A stretch of 64,000 nucleotides of DNA from Adiantum capillus-veneris (taxonomy: Eukaryota > Streptophyta > Polypodiopsida > Polypodiales > Pteridaceae): positions 155,285,293-155,349,292 of the forward strand of contig CM043958.1 in the NCBI GenBank assembly GCA_014529385.2, written 5' to 3'. Shown here piece after piece: positions 57,974-64,000 of the stretch. Under the pieces are notes generated by a model. The model was not told the origin of the DNA. It ran no database searches and saw nothing but the letters and a program-made list of their open reading frames with translations. How positions within the stretch are numbered: the stretch's first letter is position 1; each line of letters begins with the position of its first letter. Both the position numbers and the translations under genes were made by a program.

Positions 57974-59960
57974 TTACAAGAACTGCACGGTGACTCTGTT
58001 TTTAAGTTCAATGGCTGAGTAGCCAACAAATCTTGATGTAAGGTTACTGATTATTGGCCCAAATATCTTTGTTTGCCATGTGAAGAAACCTGTATAGAAC
58101 ACTTCTTTGAACACCAACATATTGCTAGAGGGCAGAAACATGCATCTTGCGTAGAAGCCGTAAAGAACTTCCTCTGAAGGCTGTCCACTTAAGTCATAAC
58201 ATAGAACTTTATTGTCTTTGAGAAAAGACATCCATGGTGCTCCAACTTGCTCCGGCTCGTGAAAAGCTTGAGTGCAGGTGAGAAGCATTCTACAAATATT
58301 ATTCAACATTGCACATGAGAGGTCAAGGAGGCTCTTGAAGAAGGTCATGGTGCATGTTAGGGTTTTCACCATGTATCTTCCGCATGGTGACTCTGTTTTT
58401 AAGTTCAATGGCTGAGTAGCCAACAAATCTTGATGTAAGGTTACTGATCATTAGCCCAAATATCTTTGTTTGCAATGTGAAGAAACCTGTATAGAACACT
58501 TCTTCGAACACCAACATATTGCTAGAGGGTAGAAACATGCAAAGAACTTCCTCTGAAGGCTGTCCACTTAAGTCATAACATAGAACTTTAATGTCTTTGA
58601 GAAGAGACATCCATGGTGCTTTAGCTTGCTCAGGCTTGTGAAAAGCTTGATGCTGGTGAGAAGCATTCTACAAATCTTATTCAACATTGCACATGAGAGG
58701 TCAGGAAGGATCTTGAAGAAGGTCATGGTGCACGTTAGGATTTTCACCATGTATTCTTCCGTTGCTGGACCCTGCTCTGGAGCTAGTAGACATGGGTAAT
58801 TCAGCCATGTCGGTCTCTTCTTTTGTAGCACTTTGTATGCTGCCACGTCCTTACCCTTGGTACAGGACATAATGTTGGGTCTTTCTGTATGGTTGCAATT
58901 GCTCTTGTGAACATAATTTGATATCTTGAATTCTTATTCAACCATTTCTTTCTCCACTTGGGGTGGATATCCTCTGAGCTTGCTGCTTGCATATCCTTGT
59001 ATAGTCTTTCTTTTACCTATAGTAGCTCCACTTTGATCAATGGGTATGGAAGTGATTGCTGATGCCACTAAGCATTGATTTGGTTGGGAGTGAGTTGAGT
59101 TACATTGACTGAGTGGAGAACTCTCAGCTCCCAATCCATTGTTGCTTTCCATTCGGCATCTGTTTCTTGGACAATCTGCTCTTTTAGTGCATCTTCCTCA
59201 CCTTTAGAATGATGGACCATGGGAACTTGCTCAGCTTTAGTGAGTGGTACTTGAAAGTCCGACTCTCCTACTAGCCCTTTTGATGGTTGTGTTTCCATCT
59301 CAGCAAATGAGACTGAGGGTATGTCAACGGTTGGTTGTTCAAAGGGTCCTGCTTCATCTTGAGTTTCTAGTTGTCCCTCTCTCAGAAACTGATTGACTCT
59401 CTTTAATTTTGCTATCTCTTTGAGCAGTTGCTCCTCTCTTTGGACCCGCATCAATGCAAGGTCTCATCTTTGCAAGTGTTCTAACTTCAGCTCTAACTCA
59501 AGGTCCTTGTTCCTCTTTTCTAAAGTCTTGTAGACTTCATTCGTTCCTTTGATTGAGGCGACAACAATTTTTCTCTTATCTATCTAAAAAATGATGCGTT
59601 GCTTGGAGTACTACAAAGAAGAATTAGCTACATCGAGCTACACTTGGATCTTTTGTACTGATAGAGTAGTGGTGAGAAGTTCATTGGTTACTTCTGTCAA
59701 CTCTTGATCTTTGCTTTTGTATGCATCCAATAATTTAGTTAGAAGCTCTCCCAACTCTTCCATCTCTTTTTGCTATTTCTCTTTTGCAAGCAGGTGTTGT
59801 TCTACTTCATTTTTCAGCTCTTTGGTCCGTCTTTAGAGATCTGCAGTAATGTTCATTCGGTCATCCAATTCTCCTTGTAGAGCATCAATGACAAGTTCAA
59901 GCTCCTTAGCCTTAGCACTACGGCTAAGTGCTGCTATTCGTATCTTATCCTTCATCAGCT
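57974..59960 (-). pseudogene. Extra ORF of second gypsy copy
   Basis: Homologous to the region 28.4-30.2 kb. Best-preserved frame 59454-59068: QLLKEIAKLKRVNQFLREGQL, SVSFAEMETQPSKGL, then DWELRVLHSVNVTQLTPNQI. Downstream pieces read RPTWLNYPCLLAPEQGP and DLSCAMLNKICRMLLTS. Upstream of 59454 a coiled-coil-like Glu/Lys stretch has TAG, TAA and TGA codons. The 394-bp duplication at 57986-58745 repeats part of the globular end. The function of this ORF is unknown; conservation of phrases between copies shows it was once selected. Confidence 0.55.
57986..58745. repeat. Two-copy tandem duplication inside the gypsy extra ORF
   Basis: GGTGACTCTGTTTTTAAG...TTTTCACCATGTAT is present at 57987 and again from 58385, with the second copy lacking about 25 bp. 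It duplicates roughly 120 codons. Confidence 0.85.
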
Positions 59961-60363
59961 ACATTTGCTTGGCATAATCATTGACTTGCATGATGACTTC
60001 ATCATTTGTGTAAGGTTTCCAATTTTTAAAACCTTAGAAATTGTACAAAGCTTGTTAAATTTAACTTGGTTATTGAGAAAACACTGTAGAATGATCCAAC
60101 TATGATTGATATTAGTATTTTTGGAACTGTAACTAGAGCTTTACTATGGTTAGAATTTTTCAGAATCAGATTCCAATAAAATCTAGAAAAGTTATGGGCT
60201 CTGGAAGGTTACACTATGAATTTTATTAGTTAAGTAAAATTGGATGGTTTTAATAATTATTATTGCTAAAGACTTTTTTATCCTAAGGTTCTAGAAATTG
60301 CGAATATTTTCAATTTTCATCATTAAAAATCAGAGAAATTAGTAGAAATCGATTCTAGGAGCT

Positions 60364-60384
60364 GGGGGGGGGGGGGGGGGGGGG
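60364..60384. repeat. Run of 21 G
   Basis: Uninterrupted G homopolymer, about 110 bp upstream of the TATA box. Confidence 0.95.
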
Positions 60385-60496
60385 CTGTGTGGAACCTTCC
60401 TGGGATAAAATTAGCAATAGGTGGTGCTAGTTGAGAGCTGGGCCCTTACTTGAGGTGCCAGAACCTGCCAGAAACAGCCCACGGGCCCTGAAAAGC

Positions 60497-60505
60497 TATA
60501 AAAAG
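60497..60505 (+). promoter_or_regulatory. TATA box, probable LTR promoter
   Basis: GCTATAAAAAGACCCCC in a locally GC-richer context. A start site would fall near 60530 (CACAAAAAATTAGACTCGG). This is the only promoter-like element in this AT-rich stretch. Confidence 0.45.
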
Positions 60506-60859
60506 ACCCCCTTGCTTCACAAAAAATTAGACTCGGAGCCTTGGTACATTCTCTCTCATCTAGAGGGACCTCTATGCAGAAATCACTAGAGAGCAAAGCT
60601 CTAGTTTGTTAATCAATGGTAATTAGCACTAATCTTTTATAATTAGTAAAACTATGTTAACCTATTTACATTTTTCTTAATTACTTGAAGATTAAACCTA
60701 TGTATACTCTAAAATTCTCTCCTAATTCAAAATTCTTTGCTGATTATTGAGATTAAGCTTAGGGACACTAAGTTAATAAATCATTATATTATATTTGGAC
60801 TGAAATTACTTATTTTAACCATAAATTAATGATAATTATACTAATTAAATTTAGATTAA

Positions 60860-62135
60860 GATGAGATAATTATCAGAGCTGTGCTATACTATCATTATCC
60901 TAAAAAAATTATCTTTTAATTCTTTGAGTAATTTTTATAATTATTTAAGCAAAATTACACTATTTTAAAGAAAAAGTAAAGGGGGAAATGATCAAATTAA
61001 TTCAAAATGCTTTGAGATAATTATCAAAGGTAAATCATATCTTATGGAACCCGTGACAATTATCTTAACCTCAAATACATAGTTTAACTAATTATCTCAG
61101 TAGAATTACACTGTTTTTAGGAGAAAATAAAAGAAAAAAAATAGCAAACTAATCCAAAATGCTTTGAGATAATTACCAGAGGAAAAATATATTTTATGGA
61201 ACCCATGATAAATATCTTAACCTCAGATAATTAATTAGTTTTACTAATTATCTCAGTAGAATTACACTATTTTTAGGGAAAAATAGTAAACTAATCCAAA
61301 ATGTTATGAGATAATTATTAGAGGAAAAGCACATCTTAAAAAACTCATGAAAATTATCTTAACCTGAGATAATTAGTTTAATTAATTATCTCAACATAAT
61401 TACACTTTTTTTAAAGGAAAATAAAAGGGAAAAAATAGCAAACTAATTCAAAATGCTTTAAGATAATTAGAATGGTAAAAAACATCTTAATAAAAGAATG
61501 ATAATTATCTTCACTTCAAATGACTATTTTAACTAATTATCTCATTAGAGAAACACTATTTTTAAGGGAAAATACAAGGGGGGAAATAGAAAAATAATCT
61601 AGAAAGATTTGAGGTAATTCTCAGAGGAAAAAATATCCTTTAAAACCCATGATAATTATATTAGCCTCAGATAATTAGTTTAACTAATTATCTCAATAGA
61701 AAAAGACTATTTCCAAAAAAAATAAAAAGGGAAAAATAGTAAACTAACCAAAAAGGTTTGAGATAATTATCAGAGATAAAACTCATCTTAAGAAACCCAT
61801 GATAATTATCTTAACCTCAAATAATTAGTTTAACTAATTATCTCAATAGAAAAACACTGCTTTCATGGAGAAATAAAAAGGAGAAAATAGCAAACTAATT
61901 TAAAAAGATTTGATATAATTACTAGAGATAAATACATCTTAAAGAACCCGTGATAAATATGTTACCCTCAGATAATTAGTCTAACTAATTATCTCAATAG
62001 AAAAACACTATTTTAAAGAAAAAATAAAGGGGTGGGATGGAAAATTAATCCAAAAACATTTGAGATAATTATCAGAGGTAAGATACATCTTGAGGAACCC
62101 ATGATAAATATCTTAACCTCAGATAATTAGTTTAG
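60860..62135. repeat. Tandem array, period about 150 bp, at least 8 units
   Basis: The phrase ACCCATGATAATTATCTTAACCTC or close variants recurs near 61047, 61200, 61342, 61494, 61646, 61795, 61945 and 62096 (spacings 142-153). Each unit also has TTTGAGATAATTATCAGAGG and TAATTAGTTTAACTAATTATCTCA. About 75 percent A+T. Each unit contains perfect palindromes GATAATTATC. No coding. Confidence 0.9.
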
Positions 62136-62698
62136 ATACTTATTTCCATTAAAAGTAACCGATTTTGTGTATAAACCGAGGAAAGGAAATTAGTAAATGA
62201 ATTTATATAATTACCCAATAATTACCAGAGGTCAAAAATCACTCTTGAAGGTTGAGAAAATTACATTAGCCTAAATAATTACTATAACAAATTACTGCTG
62301 GCTAATTTTACCCAAATTAGACCATAAATATAGAAGGAAAAAGTTATAAAATCAATTTTATGAGTTAACCAGAAAATTCTTAAAGATAGAACATGTCAAC
62401 TTCCATCTAGGGTAAGTAATCCACTAGCAAATAGGTAACTCATAATTTACTAAGGCAAAAAATAGGATATTCTTGGAATATAGACTAAGGAGAAATCCAG
62501 TAAAATAGCTTCCATAATTATATGATAATTATGGGAGAATACTAATAGTACAAGGAAGTTATAGGAGAAAAATCTCATCCAATAACTAACAAGGATACCT
62601 GTTTATTCCAAAAATTCTTATTTTTGGGTAAAAAGGAAGAAAAGAGATTATTCATTTAATCTTTTAATCGATTAAGTCCTTTTATAAAGGCTGCCAAT
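62136..62698. other. AT-rich noncoding interval
   Basis: Degenerate continuation of the AT-rich sequence with no clear repeat units; no gene seen. Confidence 0.5.
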
Positions 62699-62880
62699 AT
62701 GACTCCAAAGAGAACCAGAGGAAATCCTCTTACAGATGAAGAGGATACTATCAACAAAAGAATAAAGCTACTCATGACCATGAGGCTGGGCCTAGTCATA
62801 GGCCTATGGAGGAAAGTTTGCAAGCACCAGCGCAGCAGCACATGGCTGACCAGTCACACATGTGGATTTCCATTTTGTTC
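62699..62880 (+). pseudogene. Short gag-like N-terminal fragment
   Basis: ATGACTCCAAAGAGA encodes MTPKRTRGNPLTDEEDTINKRI, then in the next frame HDHEAGPSHRPMEESLQAPAQQHM. The basic start followed by a Gln/Pro/Ala-rich stretch recalls the N-terminus of chromovirus-type gag, but it is very short and frameshifted. It may be chance. Confidence 0.25.
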
Positions 62881-63071
62881 ACTTAAGTGTTTAATTAGAT
62901 TAAAGTTCATTTCTAAATTAACATTGCATACGTAAGGGTTAGGAAGGATAAACTGACTGTAAATGGAAGGTAACTTCCAAGAAACCAACGAGCAATGATT
63001 GTAGATATGAGAAAAATGATTGGGTTATGACTGATTGAACTAGGAAAGAAATGTTTGACCATTCTTAAGAC

Positions 63072-63342
63072 AGCTTGTCTCAAGACACCTCTCATTCCTT
63101 TGAATATTTTACTCCAGGTAATGAGTAATGATGGCGATTCCGCCATGGATGAGTCGGTTTCCTCAGTGCGCGTGGAGTCTTTACCCCGTGCTTGTTTGTG
63201 CTTGTGGATATTACTTAGTATGGGCAACCGGTTGGCGTATGGGTGCCCGGACTATGGGTGATGGTTTTTTTCACCCCGGTTTTTATAAGTAAGCAATGGG
63301 TGCCGTATTTTCACCCTTGTATAGGTGGTCTTGAGACAAGCT
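63072..63342. mobile_element. Possible 271-bp inverted-repeat element (MITE-like)
   Basis: Perfect 15-bp terminal inverted repeats: AGCTTGTCTCAAGAC at 63072-63086 and GTCTTGAGACAAGCT at 63328-63342. The interior has no coding and is less AT-rich than its surroundings. No target duplication was identified beside the repeats. Confidence 0.5.
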
Positions 63343-63958
63343 AGTACTGGACAAAGATACTTCAGAACAGTACCTTGTCTTAGGTCTAAAGATGTTTGTT
63401 TGCTAAAAGAATGTTTTCAATACTATTTTCAAGGGTTGTCTTAATGAAATTCAGTTATGAAAGTTAAAAGAAATCATTGTTTTAATTGTGACAAGAATGT
63501 GGTAGTAATTAAACAACCAGGAATCATGTGTGAGTGCGGAGTGGTAAGTGGAGATTGACTAAGGTTGTCAATCATGGACGGGTGGACCTAATTAGTCAGG
63601 TAACTATTCCTTCCCGTGCACTAATAACGTCTAGAAACTTCTCCACTTGGAAGAGGAATCCACTAGCGGCTGTGCCCTCACATATGTTAAAGGGAAAAAG
63701 CATTGGCTAAGGAAACCTTAATCTGAATGATGGAAGTTATAGGGTTGGAATAGTTTTTTTAATTCAACAAGTTGTCCCATTTCCACTGCGAGACAGGACT
63801 AGGTCTCCTTCTAGGGCTATAAACCTAAACCATTATCAATGGTAAGGGTGAACTTCCTGGAATTCTTCTTGTTTAGGGACTCATATTTTATTAGGCCTAG
63901 AGACCTGTCAAGGGTCCCATCCCGGGTTTGGTGTTGGCGGGTTTGTGGACCTCACAAG

Positions 63959-63980
63959 TGGTATCAGAGCATGGTTTAAC
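63959..63980 (+). promoter_or_regulatory. Primer-binding site of an LTR element extending beyond the window
   Basis: TGGTATCAGAGCATGGTTTAAC, directly after an LTR-like CA end. It complements initiator tRNA-Met. The internal region lies to the right of the window. Confidence 0.8.
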
Positions 63981-64000
63981 AAGGTCGTGACCCTAGGATG

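Larger units (their letters stand above)
56916..60006 (-). mobile_element. Second Ty3/gypsy copy, truncated
   Basis: The 3' LTR (56916-57833) matches 27553-28474, followed on the minus-strand upstream side by the extra ORF region (57.97-59.95 kb), homologous to 28.4-30.3 kb. Homology ends abruptly at about 60006 (CATCATTT), where a different sequence begins. So the rest of the element was lost or displaced by a later insertion. Confidence 0.8.
60010..63958 (+). mobile_element. Probable 5' LTR (about 3.9 kb) of a plus-strand LTR element leaving the window
   Basis: The right end is well supported: GGACCTCACA is followed by AGTGGTATCAGAGC, a standard primer-binding site. The left end is inferred from the abrupt end of gypsy copy 2 and a TGTAAGG at 60010. 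A promoter sits 0.5 kb in, as expected for an LTR. Plant Del/Tekay-type gypsy elements have LTRs of this size and this primer site, so that lineage is plausible. Against it: a gag-like start at 62699 and a small inverted-repeat element lie inside, so the stretch may be nested pieces instead. Confidence 0.35.

Overview
The window is intergenic, transposon-dominated nuclear DNA from a eukaryote, almost certainly a plant. The reasons are a Ty3/gypsy element whose primer-binding site matches the 3' end of tRNA-Asp (typical of plant Tat/Athila-type elements), a Ty1/copia element primed by initiator tRNA-Met, TGGTATCAGAGC at the right edge, a LINE, and Penelope-like retroelements (PLEs). Long (CA)n tracts and plant-type LTR elements next to PLEs would suit a large-genome non-flowering plant such as a fern, lycophyte or bryophyte relative, but I cannot fix the taxon. 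No single-copy host gene, tRNA or rRNA could be recognised.

Layout. 1-3.8 kb: a minus-strand LINE (ORF1, then endonuclease-RT running off the left edge). 4.0-6.7 kb: GA/G microsatellites, a broken unknown gene and a 64-nt foldback hairpin. 6.85-27.5 kb: the most interesting part, a head-to-tail array of PLE-like units, most of them starting at a 100-120 bp (CA)n tract. Copy 1 (6960-14126) has a long 5' repeat, ORF1, a 659-aa RT and a 3' hairpin. It is followed by (CA)n and a second copy of the long repeat (14234-17458). A decayed unit lies at 18.3-20.1 kb, and a second RT-bearing copy at 20.2-26.6 kb ends in a truncated repeat that stops in a short (CA)n at about 27.5 kb. The long repeats behave like PLE pLTRs. 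They carry a TATA box, a tiny leader exon, introns, an opposite-strand gene (copy 1 family), a 75-aa ORF (copy 2 family) and a conserved potential pseudoknot.

27.55-43.63 kb: a 16-kb minus-strand Ty3/gypsy element with 0.9-kb LTRs, degenerate gag-pol and a long extra ORF between pol and the 3' LTR. A second, truncated copy lies at 56.9-60.0 kb. 43.7-48.2 kb: a wrecked transposon-encoded gene and a palindromic satellite built on TAGCATAC. 48.24-53.79 kb: a minus-strand Ty1/copia element inserted into that satellite with a CATAC target duplication. It carries an unexplained plus-strand ORF in its leader. 53.8-56.9 kb: unrecognised broken ORFs. 60.0-64.0 kb: probably one very long LTR, or nested pieces, of a plus-strand element whose primer-binding site is at 63959. 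It contains a promoter, a ~150-bp tandem array and a small inverted-repeat element.

How the parts work together. The PLE units seem to express several proteins from one TATA promoter by splicing a short leader exon to alternative phase-0 acceptors. ORF1 and the RT ORF are linked by a stop/start junction (TAATG in copy 2). No GIY-YIG endonuclease was seen, and the (CA)n at unit borders suggests insertion at, or priming on, CA repeats. All gene models come from reading the sequence; none was checked by database search or transcript data.
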